A stretch of DNA of 64,000 nucleotides. Origin: Bacillus sp. SORGH_AS_0510 (GTDB lineage Bacteria; Bacillota; Bacilli; Bacillales; Cytobacillaceae). A model generated the notes under the pieces. The model made no database searches. It was not told where the DNA came from and worked only from the letters and a program-made list of their open reading frames with translations. Shown here piece after piece: positions 27,457 to 36,418 of this stretch; position 1 is the first letter of the stretch, and each line of letters opens with the position of its first letter. The stretch covers positions 3,600,001-3,664,000 of the forward strand of contig NZ_JAUTAU010000001.1 of the NCBI RefSeq assembly GCF_030818775.1, in the 5' to 3' direction. The position numbers and the translations under genes are program-made.

Positions 27457-28666
27457 ATTGTTGAATATAGAATACGTTCCCATCTTGTGTACGTTGCTTT
27501 TTATCGATCACTTGTTTATTTTTATATTTTTTCTCATATTTCACAAACATTGAAACATTCACAAGTATTCCTGTAGCTGCTCCAAGCATTAGTAGAGATG
27601 ATCCCCCATAACTAATGTATGGTAACGGAACTCCCGTTAAAGGAATTAAACCCGAAACCCCAGCGAGATTAATAAACGATTGAATTCCGATCATACTAGA
27701 AATTCCAATAGCGAGCAGACTACCAAAGGGATCCTTACACTGTAAACCTATATAAATTCCGCGTAAGACCACATAAGCTAATAGAAAAATGACAAAACCT
27801 ACTCCCCAAATTCCTAACTCCTCTGCAATTACTGCCATGATAAAGTCTGTATGTGATTCTGGTAAGTAGCCAAGTTTCTGAATACTTTTCCCCAATCCTA
27901 AACCGTTAATGCCTCCGGATCCAATCGCTATGTAAGAGTTGGCTAAATGGAACCCCGCATCCTTTACATACTTTTCTGCAAAAGGATTCTCTAATACCTG
28001 AAAACGACTCTTTTGCACATCAGAAAAAAAATCTCCGCCTTTGGCAATAAGAATGGGAAGGGCAAGAATTAAAACCATAAGAAATAATTTTCCCATTGTC
28101 TTCATATTCATCCCTGAAGAGAAAACAATTGTCCCTGCAATAGCAGCAATAATAAATGCTGTACCAAAGTCTGGCTGTGCACCTATTAGCACACACACGA
28201 TGAACAGATAAACTAATGGAGGAAGAACACCTTTATTAAATTGATTGATATATTCTTGTTTTTTTGCATAGACGGCAGCTAAATAAATGATAACTGCAAG
28301 CTTTACAAATTCCGATGGCTGGAATAAGAAAGTTCCAATTGCGTACCAGCTTTGTGCATTATTCTTAACTTGTCCAAATACAAAAATCCCAAGTAGCAGT
28401 GCAATTGAACCTAAAACCATTGGAAGCTGAAACCATTTTGTAAATTTCATTATTTTATATGGAACAATGGCTGTGAACAAAAAGATAGCTGCAAACCCCA
28501 ACAAAAATATTTTCTGTCTTTGGTAGAAAAAATCAGGGCTAACTTGATACCGTTGGACCGCATAAGCCATACTTGCACTATAAATCATAACTAGTCCAAA
28601 TGTGCATAAAAGAATGATGGCAATGATTAAGGTGTAATCATAGGATTTCAGTATTTTTTTTACCAT
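27455..28666 (-). CDS. ftsW: SEDS-family peptidoglycan polymerase FtsW
   Basis: A 403-aa SEDS protein with ten membrane helices, working with a class B PBP in septal cell-wall synthesis. The family motif near the C terminus, GLIPLTGVPLPYISYGGSS, is present, as is the central ESHTDFIMAVIAEELG. The ATG at 28666 is chosen because GAGGA lies about 8 nt upstream and the length equals that of B. subtilis FtsW; an ATG five codons earlier is rejected. Position beside ylaN supports ftsW rather than spoVE or rodA. Confidence 0.92.
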   Translation of the reverse strand: MVKKILKSYDYTLIIAIILLCTFGLVMIYSASMAYAVQRYQVSPDFFYQRQKIFLLGFAAIFLFTAIVPYKIMKFTKWFQLPMVLGSIALLLGIFVFGQVKNNAQSWYAIGTFLFQPSEFVKLAVIIYLAAVYAKKQEYINQFNKGVLPPLVYLFIVCVLIGAQPDFGTAFIIAAIAGTIVFSSGMNMKTMGKLFLMVLILALPILIAKGGDFFSDVQKSRFQVLENPFAEKYVKDAGFHLANSYIAIGSGGINGLGLGKSIQKLGYLPESHTDFIMAVIAEELGIWGVGFVIFLLAYVVLRGIYIGLQCKDPFGSLLAIGISSMIGIQSFINLAGVSGLIPLTGVPLPYISYGGSSLLMLGAATGILVNVSMFVKYEKKYKNKQVIDKKQRTQDGNVFYIQQ

Positions 28667-28773
28667 ATAAGACGTCCTCATTTTATAATTGTCGATTAAT
28701 TACACTCTATTATAATAGAAAATGGTTATGATTACTTTAAGAAAAAAGAATTTGTTACAACATTTTAATATAA

Positions 28774-28952
28774 AGCTCTGTAAAACTTGCCTGTTGATTT
28801 CCTCTCCGGATGCTTCGCTTTCCGTGGGCGTTTCGGCGAGCCTCCTCGGAGAAACGCGCCTGCAGGGTTTCCCCTGACCCGCACTCCCACAGGAGTCTTC
28901 GCACCTTCCGCTCCAATCAACAGGTTTTCAAATCAAGAATGTTCTTTAACAC
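28774..28952 (-). repeat. Family B repeat, copy 2
   Basis: About 179 bp in minus orientation with the CTGTTGATT/AATCAACAG inner inverted arms and the GTTAAAGAACA outer end. It lies about 20 nt beyond the ylaN terminator and upstream of ftsW. With that terminator it accounts for most of the gap between ftsW and ylaN. Confidence 0.85.
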
Positions 28953-28972
28953 ATACTAATACAAAAAAACAA

Positions 28973-29004
28973 AAACTCAAACAATATTTGTGATTGTCTG
29001 AGTT
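28973..29004 (-). terminator. Terminator after ylaN
   Basis: Stem AACTCAGACAAT/ATTGTTTGAGTT followed by a T-rich tail on the minus strand. Confidence 0.75.
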
Positions 29005-29012
29005 CTTTAAGA

Positions 29013-29297
29013 TTATTTTCTTAAGGATGCATCGTGCAGCGCTGATAGTTCTCTTTCTAATTTATCTAAAATCGCTTTTCCATCCCTAACATCTATTAAG
29101 CCCAATCGAACAGCAAAGTCTATTTCTCTTGATAGGCCAAACATTTGTGTATCCAATACCTCTTCATAAAGTGGGCATTGAGGCATCGTGAGATTGTCCA
29201 TTTGCACTTTGATAAGCTTCAATATCTTTTCAGCGTCAGCCTGCAATAAGGCATAGGCTTTTTCTTGGTGATTCACGATCATTTCAGACGCCAACAT
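29013..29297 (-). CDS. ylaN: YlaN family protein (iron-responsive, Fur-associated)
   Basis: A 94-aa protein nearly identical in its core to B. subtilis YlaN ([18 protein letters not shown] and [16 protein letters not shown]). YlaN is important under iron limitation, and recent work reports that it binds ferrous iron and relieves Fur repression. A GGGGGGATG site precedes the start. The upstream neighbour ylaL is divergent. Confidence 0.93.
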   Translation of the reverse strand: MLASEMIVNHQEKAYALLQADAEKILKLIKVQMDNLTMPQCPLYEEVLDTQMFGLSREIDFAVRLGLIDVRDGKAILDKLERELSALHDASLRK

Positions 29298-29462
29298 TCA
29301 TCCCCCCATTTCAGAGCGATAATTCAACTTATCTATAAATTTTACCGTTTACAGTGGAAAATTGCAAGAACAATGAAGGTTATTACAAAATGGTATTCTG
29401 TTTATGACTTTCTTATAAAAAAAAGCTATACTTAATAGCGTAGACTTTAGGGGGTATAGTTG

Positions 29463-29960
29463 ATGGAAAATATCATGACGATTTCTGGTAACGCGAAATA
29501 TACTATTACACTTGATCCAGGTGTTTGGATTTTTGATGATAGACGGATTGATTTAACGACTTATTTTGGAACGAAAAAAGCAAACTCTGATTCAATTGAA
29601 GAATACACCAAAGCGGTTTCCAAACATTGGGATCGCGAAATTATGGAAGGGGCTGTATTCCCTCCAACATTAAAATCAGAGAAAAAATTTGAAAAAGAAA
29701 AAGTATTAACAGGAACGTTTGGTATTTTTTTAAAACCTTTCTTGTTGAATGCTGAGCCTGCTAGCGACGCCCAAACATTGGTCATTCATACTCAAAATAA
29801 GGAATATGAATTCTCATTAGAAGAAGCCTATGATTTAATTCTAGGATTTTCAAAAGAAGGTAAACCACTATCATCTGATGGACCCGTTCATGTATACTTG
29901 GGGGATGGCTCAAACCAAGATCACCCTATTAAACATGTTACTGGATTTACAATAAAATAA
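29463..29960 (+). CDS. ylaL: YlaL family protein (often annotated peptidyl-prolyl isomerase)
   Basis: A 165-aa soluble protein matching YlaL, with the conserved stretch YTITLDPGVWIFDDRRIDL near the N terminus. Databases often name it peptidyl-prolyl cis-trans isomerase, but no cyclophilin, FKBP or parvulin signature is visible, so the name is doubtful. The ATG at 29463 is 8 nt after AGGGGG; a TTG one codon earlier is the alternative. It ends at a strong terminator convergent with ylaK. Confidence 0.82.
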   Translation: MENIMTISGNAKYTITLDPGVWIFDDRRIDLTTYFGTKKANSDSIEEYTKAVSKHWDREIMEGAVFPPTLKSEKKFEKEKVLTGTFGIFLKPFLLNAEPASDAQTLVIHTQNKEYEFSLEEAYDLILGFSKEGKPLSSDGPVHVYLGDGSNQDHPIKHVTGFTIK

Positions 29961-29990
29961 GACGGGTGCCATTTGGCGCCCGTTTTTTTT
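29961..29990 (+). terminator. Terminator after ylaL
   Basis: Stem GACGGGTGCC/GGCGCCCGTT with a 4-nt loop and eight Ts directly follows the ylaL stop. Confidence 0.88.
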
Positions 29991-30014
29991 ACAATGGCTA
30001 TAATAACAAGGTCT

Positions 30015-31344
30015 TTATAATAGATCTGCTGCAAGTCGGGCCAGACCTGAACGCTCCCCTTTTAATAGTTTTACATGACCAGAAATAACTTGGTCTTTAA
30101 ACCTTTCAACTACAAAAGTTAAACCATTGTTATAGGCATCTAAATATGGATGGTCAATTTGTTCCGGGTCTCCCATTAATACAATTTTACTTCCCTCTCC
30201 TACCCGGGTTAAGATGGTTTTCACTTCATGCTTGGTTAAATTTTGGGCTTCATCAATAATGATAAATTGCTTCGGTAGACTTCTTCCTCGAATATAAGTC
30301 AAAGCCTCCACCTCAATTGAACCCATTCCTGCTAATATTGCATCCAGTTCACCAGGCTTTTTCGTGTTAAAAAGATATTCTAAATTATCATAGATCGGCT
30401 GCATCCACGGTCTAAGTTTTTCTTGTTTTTCCCCAGGTAGAAAACCTAAATCCTTACCCACTGGTACAATCGGGCGTGCGACTAATAATTTTCTTATATT
30501 CTCTAAAGTCCTCTGTTTGCATCAATCCGGCAGCAAGGGCTAGTAATGTTTTCCCAGTACCTGCTTTTCCTGTTAAAGTTACAAGCGGTATATCCTTGCG
30601 CAATAATAATTCGATTGCCATGGTTTGTTGGACATTACGTGAGTGAATTCCCCATACATGCTCTTGATTTAACGTTAATTTTTTTACTTTTTTACCTGTT
30701 TTGTCAACCATCCCAATTGCTGAGGCTGAACCTCCGAGAGCATCCTTCATAATGAGAAACTGGTTAGGGTAAAAAGGATGATTAGCAATTTCTGAATGGT
30801 TTAATTCACCCTTCTCATAAAAGCGGCCTAATAATTCTAATGGTAGAAAAAGCTCAAAAAATCCTGTATAGATATGATCAATTTCTACAACACGGTCATT
30901 GAGAAAATCTTCAGCAGCAAGGCCAATCGCATCCGCCTTTACTCTGACTAACGCATCCTTACTCACTAGAATAACAGGTTTACCATCTTCCTTTGTTTGT
31001 TCCTCTAGGAATAAATTCTTTGCTACAGCTAGAATTCGATTGTCATTCGTTTTTTCAATAAAAATATCTTGAAGTTCATGAAATGTACGATGATTTAATT
31101 CAATTCTTATCGTTCCCCCATTTTCAAGCGGGATTTTCTCGTGGAGCTTTCCTGAGGCTCTAAGGCCATCAATTAATCTAGATACATGCCTTGCATTTCT
31201 CCCAATCTCATCCATGTATCTTTTCTTTGAGTCCACTTCTTCTAGAACTACTGCAGGAATAACAACTTCATTATCTTCAAAGGAAAAAATGGAATACGGG
31301 TCTTGCAGCAAGACATTTGTATCTAACACGTATATTTTACTCAA
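30015..31344 (-). pseudogene. ylaK: PhoH2-type PIN-helicase protein YlaK with a one-base frameshift
   Basis: YlaK joins an N-terminal PIN ribonuclease domain (about residues 1-150, VLDTNVLL with catalytic aspartates) to a PhoH ATPase. Walker A is GKAGTGKT (259-266); Walker B FIIIDEAQN lies in the second frame. PhoH2 proteins are RNA helicase-ribonucleases. The frame breaks after EYKK (residue 285): reading continues ISRTPDCTSG and stops, while the next frame encodes the expected GKDLGFLPGEKQEKLRPWMQ. Dropping one base of the A4 run (plus-strand T4 at 30489-30492) gives LLVARPIVPVGKD and a 442-aa protein, the length of B. subtilis YlaK. The start is TTG at 31344 after AGGAGG. A sequencing error is likely. 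Confidence 0.88.
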
Positions 31345-31555
31345 AGCGACGCCTCCTGCTTACTTGATGTCGGGTTTGTTAAGTATGTCAACAATCCCTT
31401 TTGATAGATTGGACTTTGGTAAAATATATGTTTATTGGTATAAAGATAGAAGATATTCCGCACAATAATTGTTAATGAACAACTTAGCTTGTATAAAAGA
31501 ATTTAGCTATCACTGCATAACTTACCTTTTATTTGCTACTTGGAGGTGTGGTTGA

Positions 31556-32149
31556 ATGAAAAAAATCGTAATGACTATTGCGATAAGCTTGGTCCTAGCG
31601 GGATGTACTACTGATAAAAATAAAGAAACAGCAAAAAATGCTAATCAATCCTTAGTAAAAGTAAAAAACAGCTATATTGAAAATGTCGACCGAAAAACAG
31701 GGCAGGAAATTTCCAAACGTTTGGTTGAATTGGCTACAAGTATTCCAAATGTGAATGATGCAACCGCAGTGGTATTAGGAAAATATGCGATTGTTGGTAT
31801 AGACGTCAATTCTAAAATTGATCGTTCTCAAGTTGGGTCAATCAAATATTCAGTGGCTGAAAGCTTGCGTAAAGACCCATACGGAGCCAATGCAGTGGTT
31901 GTAGCAGACGCCGACACAATGACCAGATTAAAAGAAATACAGGCAGATATCAATAAAGGTAGACCCATACGGGGTATCATGGAGGAACTTGCTGATGTTG
32001 CAGGGAGATTGATGCCTGAGGTACCTGGTGACTTAATTACGCCAAGTCCAAAAAACTCTACCGAGAAGCCAAAGAAAAAACTTCCACAGAATAAGGAAAA
32101 CAAGTTAGATAAGGAACAAAACGATCAATCTAATCATTATAAAGAATAA
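31556..32149 (+). CDS. ylaJ: YhcN/YlaJ family sporulation lipoprotein
   Basis: A 197-aa lipoprotein: the signal peptide ends in LAGC with the lipidated cysteine at C17. The YhcN/YlaJ domain spans about residues 30-150. Family members sit in the forespore membranes and aid germination or outgrowth. The C-terminal 50 residues are Pro, Lys and Asn rich and low in complexity. GGAGGTG precedes the ATG. The stop codon is followed after 2 nt by a family A repeat and then a terminator. Confidence 0.9.
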   Translation: MKKIVMTIAISLVLAGCTTDKNKETAKNANQSLVKVKNSYIENVDRKTGQEISKRLVELATSIPNVNDATAVVLGKYAIVGIDVNSKIDRSQVGSIKYSVAESLRKDPYGANAVVVADADTMTRLKEIQADINKGRPIRGIMEELADVAGRLMPEVPGDLITPSPKNSTEKPKKKLPQNKENKLDKEQNDQSNHYKE

Positions 32150-32151
32150 TA

Positions 32152-32284
32152 AGAAAAGCGGAAGCGCCTTGGTCAGCCCCGACAGGCAAATGTTCTTCTG
32201 CAAGAAAACGCTCTTTGACTTTACTTGCAGAAGGTTTTTTGACCCGAGGGGTTAGGCGCTGGAGCTGGACAATTCTCGAGGTCT
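32152..32284 (+). repeat. Family A repeat, copy 2
   Basis: About 133 bp starting AGAAAAGCG 2 nt after the ylaJ stop. Inner arms TTCTGCAAG/CTTGCAGAA and outer AGCGCC/GGCGCT are present. A terminator follows 25 nt later. Confidence 0.87.
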
Positions 32285-32309
32285 AATTTTATACATTCTT
32301 ATTCTGTAG

Positions 32310-32340
32310 AAAAAGCTTAGGATTTCTCCTAAGCTTTTTT
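32310..32340. terminator. Bidirectional terminator ylaJ / pyridoxamine oxidase-like gene
   Basis: A stem AAAAAGCTTAGGA/TCCTAAGCTTTTT with a 4-nt loop overlaps the end of the minus-strand gene. Confidence 0.85.
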
Positions 32341-32784
32341 CATTGCTTCCATAACTTGATTATCTAACTTTTGTGCCGCGTTTTTATCATATGTTTTATC
32401 ATATTCTACTTCTGACACAATTTTTGATCCATAAAACATAACATCTCTTACTTCATTGATTGATACTTCTACCAAAGCAAGCTTTAATGGTACTTCTTCC
32501 AATCTTTCAACTTTGACCTGCGCTTCCCCTTGGATAGAATATGTAGATTCATTTGCAATAAGGTTAATGACTACCTTGTTATTTCTATTGATGTTCTCCA
32601 ATATCCTCGAACGGTTATCTACTGAAAAATAGATTGTGTTTTCATTCTTTGCCAGCACCCAAGAGATAGCACTTACATTAGGTCCTCCTGTTTCATGATC
32701 AATTGTTGCTAGCGTTACAAATCTTTCTTTTTGCAATTCCTCATATAATGGTCTGATTAGCTTTTGTTCCACTTGATTCGGCAT
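32329..32784 (-). CDS. Pyridoxamine 5'-phosphate oxidase-fold protein
   Basis: A 151-aa protein with a split-barrel flavin-binding fold: RFVTLATIDHETGGPNVSAIS, then IYFSVDNRSRILENIN and KVVINLI. This pattern is typical of flavin or heme-binding oxidoreductases of the PNPOx superfamily; the true PdxH substrate residues cannot be confirmed, and the enzyme is short for PdxH. Function is unassigned. AAGGGG precedes the ATG. In B. subtilis no such gene lies between ylaJ and ylaI, so it is a lineage-specific insertion. Confidence 0.8.
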   Translation of the reverse strand: MPNQVEQKLIRPLYEELQKERFVTLATIDHETGGPNVSAISWVLAKNENTIYFSVDNRSRILENINRNNKVVINLIANESTYSIQGEAQVKVERLEEVPLKLALVEVSINEVRDVMFYGSKIVSEVEYDKTYDKNAAQKLDNQVMEAMKKA

Positions 32785-32956
32785 TTCTTACAACCCCTTT
32801 AGTTTGTCCTTGTTCTGTATTTAACAGATAATCTCATATTACTACTATCCCTTTTTTGGTTCAACTTTAACCAATTGGATTACCCGTCGGTATTCTATCA
32901 TGGTATACTATAATTACAAACACTCTAATTTATGAAAGATTTGATGAGGTGCCGTC

Positions 32957-33157
32957 ATGCGGGTAAAATGTGTAATATGCGATAAAATTGAATCAATTGA
33001 TGATGAATCACCAATAGCTAAAAGACTTCGCAATCGTCCAATCCATACATATATGTGTAATGACTGTAGTGAAAGAATTGCCGAAAGAACTAATGCCCGA
33101 ATAGATACAGGTAATTTTCGCTTATTCAAAACAAAATCTGAGAAAGACGATTGGTAA
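32957..33157 (+). CDS. ylaI: YlaI family zinc-ribbon protein (DUF2197)
   Basis: A 66-aa protein with two CxxC pairs (C5-C8 and C34-C37), spaced for one zinc ribbon. The function is unknown. TGAGGTG precedes the ATG. Family A copy 3 begins 2 nt after its stop codon. Confidence 0.88.
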   Translation: MRVKCVICDKIESIDDESPIAKRLRNRPIHTYMCNDCSERIAERTNARIDTGNFRLFKTKSEKDDW

Positions 33158-33159
33158 TT

Positions 33160-33295
33160 AGAAAAGCGCAATCGCCTTGGTCAGCCCCGACAGGCAAATG
33201 TTCTTCGGCAAGAAAAGTCGCTCTTTGACTTTACTTGCCGAAGGTTATTTGACCCAAGGGGCGAGGCGCTGAAGCTAGACAATTCTCGAAGTTGA
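33160..33295 (+). repeat. Family A repeat, copy 3
   Basis: About 136 bp starting AGAAAAGCG 2 nt after the ylaI stop. The inner arms are TTCGGCAAG/CTTGCCGAA, a compensated C/G variant of copies 1 and 2. A terminator follows 25 nt later. Confidence 0.87.
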
Positions 33296-33320
33296 ATTTC
33301 ACACCTTCTTATTTTGTAAT

Positions 33321-33366
33321 AAAAAAAACGCTTGCCCCATCTATTAATGGAGCAAGCGTTTTTTTT
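33321..33366. terminator. Bidirectional terminator
   Basis: A perfect 15-bp stem AAAAAAAACGCTTGC with a 16-nt loop ends in eight Ts on the plus strand and overlaps the end of the minus-strand gene. Confidence 0.88.
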
Positions 33367-33658
33367 AATCTTCAATTGGGTAATTCTCATATTTCTCTGG
33401 CTCTTGATTGATTTGATTCAACATAATCTCAATCAATTCACGCGAATAACGTACCTTTTTTGTTTCCTCACCTTGTTGATAAGTAACATAGTACATGACA
33501 GCGTCCGTAGTCGTTTCTATGATAGAAACATGATGCTGATTAGTAAGCATCTCGTCAAAAAAAGCCAAAGTTTCTTGTGCAGCAGTGTCATCAGGACGTG
33601 CATCACAGACAACTTTAATCGTAAGCCAATTATACAGTGCATCCTGTAAGGATTTCAT
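33365..33658 (-). CDS. Small conserved protein, function unknown
   Basis: A 97-aa acidic soluble protein (MKSLQDALYNWLTIKVVCDA). I do not recognise a characterised family, though the Bacillaceae location next to ylaH is common. No membrane segment or catalytic motif is seen. GGGGG precedes the ATG. It is 14 nt after the ylaH stop and probably co-transcribed with ylaH and typA. Confidence 0.72.
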   Translation of the reverse strand: MKSLQDALYNWLTIKVVCDARPDDTAAQETLAFFDEMLTNQHHVSIIETTTDAVMYYVTYQQGEETKKVRYSRELIEIMLNQINQEPEKYENYPIED

Positions 33659-33672
33659 TCTTTAAACCCCCG

Positions 33673-33990
33673 TTATTTCGCTTCAGCTTGATGCTTTTTT
33701 GATTGGTGCAGTCGGATTTTATAAATAACCAACAATAATGCAGCTGCACCTAACCCTTCAGCAATTGGAAGGGCATATGAAAAAAATAACATAAATACGC
33801 ATCCAATACAGAGGCTGATATAAATTACTATGTTTTTCAAAAGAGGCAGTTTTTTTGCAAATCCTAACCGGTAAACAATCACTGACAAAATAACAATGAA
33901 TAAATATTGTAGGAATACACCTGTTTCTATATCATTTGTCAACTGAATAAAAAATCTCAAACTTGGGGAGAAGGATTTCAAATCTTCCAC
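33673..33990 (-). CDS. ylaH: YlaH-like membrane protein
   Basis: A 105-aa protein with three or four hydrophobic segments ([48 protein letters not shown]). Function unknown. The GTG at 33990 is preferred because AGAGGTG is 6 nt upstream; a GTG three codons earlier lies inside that site. It follows typA after 17 nt, the B. subtilis typA-ylaH order. Confidence 0.85.
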   Translation of the reverse strand: MEDLKSFSPSLRFFIQLTNDIETGVFLQYLFIVILSVIVYRLGFAKKLPLLKNIVIYISLCIGCVFMLFFSYALPIAEGLGAAALLLVIYKIRLHQSKKHQAEAK

Positions 33991-34007
33991 AGCGTGCACC
34001 TCTTTAA

Positions 34008-35846
34008 TTAACTTAATTCAGCAACCTTTTTCTTTTTAGCAGCTCTTTCACGTTCATTTTTATCAAGGATTTTTTTACGAAGACGAATTGATTCTGGAGT
34101 AACCTCACAATATTCGTCATCATTTAAATATTCTAATGACTCTTCTAATGTCATGATACGCGGTTTTTTAATAACAGATGTTTGGTCTTTGTTAGCTGAA
34201 CGAACATTTGTCGCCTGTTTCATTTTTGTAATATTAACAGTGATGTCATTTTCGCGAGTGTTTTCGCCAACGATCATCCCTTCGTAGATTTCCGTACCTG
34301 GTTCAACGAAAATTGTTCCGCGGTCTTCTATTTGCATGATACCATATGTTGATGCTTTTCCTGATTCCATTGATACAAGTACACCTTGGTGTCTTCCACC
34401 AACCTGACCTGACAACATTGGCTGGTAGCTATCAAAGGTATGATTAATAATTCCATAACCTCGAGTCATTGTTAAGAACTCAGTTGTGTAACCAATTAAT
34501 CCTCGTGCTGGTACGTTAAAGATTAAACGAACCTGACCTGAACCATTGTTAATCATGTCTATCATTTCGCCTTTACGGGCACCAATTGATTCCATTACTG
34601 AACCAGTATGTTCTTCCGGTACATCAATTTGAACTCTTTCAACCGGTTCACAGCGTACACCATCAATAACTTTAACGATAACTTCTGGTTTTGAAACTTG
34701 GAGCTCGTAGCCTTCACGACGCATGTTTTCAATTAAGATTGATAAATGAAGTTCACCACGACCAGAAACGATCCATGCATCTGGTGAATCAGTGTTTTCA
34801 ACACGTAAGCTTACGTCTGTTTGCAATTGAGCGCGTAATCTTTCTTCAATCTTTCTTGAAGTTAGATACTTACCTTCTCTGCCTGCAAACGGACTGTTAT
34901 TTACAACAAAAGTCATCTGTAACGTAGGCTCATCGATTCGTAGGATTGGTAGTGCTTCCTGATGTTCAATTGGACATACAGTTTCACCAACATTTATATC
35001 TTCCATACCTGAAACAGCGATCAAGTCGCCGGCTACAGCTTCTTGGATTTCTTGTCGTTTTAATCCAAAGAAACCAAAAATTTTGGTCACACGGAATTGC
35101 TTAACTGATCCATCTAATTTCATCAATGCTACTTGTTGACCGACTTTCATCGTACCGCGGAAAACGCGACCGATTCCGATTCTGCCAACATAATCATTGT
35201 AATCAAGAAGGGCAACTTGGAATTGCAATGGATCTTCACGATTGTCAACTGGGGCAGGGATATATTCAACGATAGCATCATACAAAGATTGCATATTTTC
35301 ATCTTGCTTTTCTGGGTTAGTACTTGCTGTACCATTAATTGCTGAAGCGTAAATAACCGGGAATTCCAACTGGTCTTCAGTTGCTTCAAGTTCGATAAAC
35401 AAATCAATCACTTCATCGATTACCTCTGCTGGTCGAGCGAAGTCACGGTCAATTTTATTAACAACAACAATTGGAGTTATTTTCTGCTCTAAAGCCTTTT
35501 TAAGAACAAAACGTGTTTGTGGCATACAGCCTTCATAGGCATCGACAACAAGTAAAACACCATCAACCATTTTCATAATACGTTCTACTTCGCCACCAAA
35601 GTCAGCGTGTCCAGGTGTATCTAAGATATTAATGCGAGTATCTTTGTATTGAATGGCAGTATTTTTTGCCAGGATGGTAATACCACGTTCTCTTTCCAAA
35701 TCATTGGAATCCATTGCACGTTCTTCGACATGCTCATTGCTACGGAACGTACCAGATTGCTTTAACAATTGGTCAACCAACGTTGTTTTTCCGTGGTCAA
35801 CGTGAGCAATAATTGCTATATTACGAATATCTTCTCTTATTTTCAA
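34008..35846 (-). CDS. typA: Translational GTPase TypA (BipA)
   Basis: A 612-aa ribosome-associated GTPase that aids 50S assembly and stress or cold growth. G1 is [10 protein letters not shown] (14-23), G3 [10 protein letters not shown] and G4 [10 protein letters not shown]; the EF-G-like domains and the BipA-specific C-terminal domain follow. The start is TTG at 35846 with GGAGTGGG upstream. Length matches the family (about 612 aa). Confidence 0.97.
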   Translation of the reverse strand: MKIREDIRNIAIIAHVDHGKTTLVDQLLKQSGTFRSNEHVEERAMDSNDLERERGITILAKNTAIQYKDTRINILDTPGHADFGGEVERIMKMVDGVLLVVDAYEGCMPQTRFVLKKALEQKITPIVVVNKIDRDFARPAEVIDEVIDLFIELEATEDQLEFPVIYASAINGTASTNPEKQDENMQSLYDAIVEYIPAPVDNREDPLQFQVALLDYNDYVGRIGIGRVFRGTMKVGQQVALMKLDGSVKQFRVTKIFGFFGLKRQEIQEAVAGDLIAVSGMEDINVGETVCPIEHQEALPILRIDEPTLQMTFVVNNSPFAGREGKYLTSRKIEERLRAQLQTDVSLRVENTDSPDAWIVSGRGELHLSILIENMRREGYELQVSKPEVIVKVIDGVRCEPVERVQIDVPEEHTGSVMESIGARKGEMIDMINNGSGQVRLIFNVPARGLIGYTTEFLTMTRGYGIINHTFDSYQPMLSGQVGGRHQGVLVSMESGKASTYGIMQIEDRGTIFVEPGTEIYEGMIVGENTRENDITVNITKMKQATNVRSANKDQTSVIKKPRIMTLEESLEYLNDDEYCEVTPESIRLRKKILDKNERERAAKKKKVAELS

Positions 35847-36035
35847 AAAAATCCCACTCCTACCTATATTCTAAAAATAAAACTATTTATAGTTTCCCAT
35901 ATACAACTAAAACATTATACCATAATTAAAGTGGAAACCTATAAGCATTTTATTGTAGAATAAAAAATATAAGGTAAACACACGAGTCAAACAGCTATTG
36001 ATCTGTTCCACGACTTGAAATAAAGGGGTAATAAA

Positions 36036-36221
36036 ATGAACCAAATTAAGTGGCCAATGCTTGTATATGCCATTCTTGCCGCAGTATGTATCATGGGAAT
36101 TGGAATCGCAATCGGGGAACAAAGCATTATAGGAGCTATTCTCTGTGTAGTTGGATGCTTTGTCATTATGGGCTTGGGATTTAAAACTAAAAAGAAATTG
36201 CGTGAAGAAGGAAAATTATAA
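36036..36221 (+). CDS. ylaF: YlaF family small membrane protein (DUF5325)
   Basis: A 61-aa protein with two hydrophobic segments (residues about 6-27 and 31-49) and a basic C terminus KTKKKLREEGKL. Function unknown. AAGGGG precedes the ATG. Divergent from typA; family A copy 4 starts 3 nt after its stop. Confidence 0.85.
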   Translation: MNQIKWPMLVYAILAAVCIMGIGIAIGEQSIIGAILCVVGCFVIMGLGFKTKKKLREEGKL

Positions 36222-36224
36222 ATA

Positions 36225-36360
36225 AGAAAAGCGCAAGCGCCTTGGTTAGCCCCGACAGGCAAATGTTCTTCGGCAAGAAAAGTCGCTCTTTGACTTTACT
36301 TGCCGAAGGTTATTTGACCCGAGGGGCTAGGCGCTGGAGCTGGACAATTCTCATAGTTCA
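36225..36360 (+). repeat. Family A repeat, copy 4
   Basis: About 136 bp starting AGAAAAGCG 3 nt after the ylaF stop; inner arms TTCGGCAAG/CTTGCCGAA as in copy 3. A terminator follows 23 nt later. Confidence 0.87.
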
Positions 36361-36383
36361 ATTTTATACTTTCTTATTTTGCA

Positions 36384-36410
36384 AAAAAGAAGCCGAAGAG
36401 GCTTCTTTTC
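36384..36410. terminator. Bidirectional terminator ylaF/suhB
   Basis: Stem AAAAGAAGCC/GGCTTCTTTT with a 5-nt loop lies 9 nt past the suhB end. Confidence 0.82.
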
Positions 36411-36418
36411 TGCTTTAA

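Noticed and set aside
29463..29960. Peptidyl-prolyl isomerase function for YlaL
   Set aside because: No cyclophilin, FKBP or parvulin motif is visible; the database name appears unsupported.
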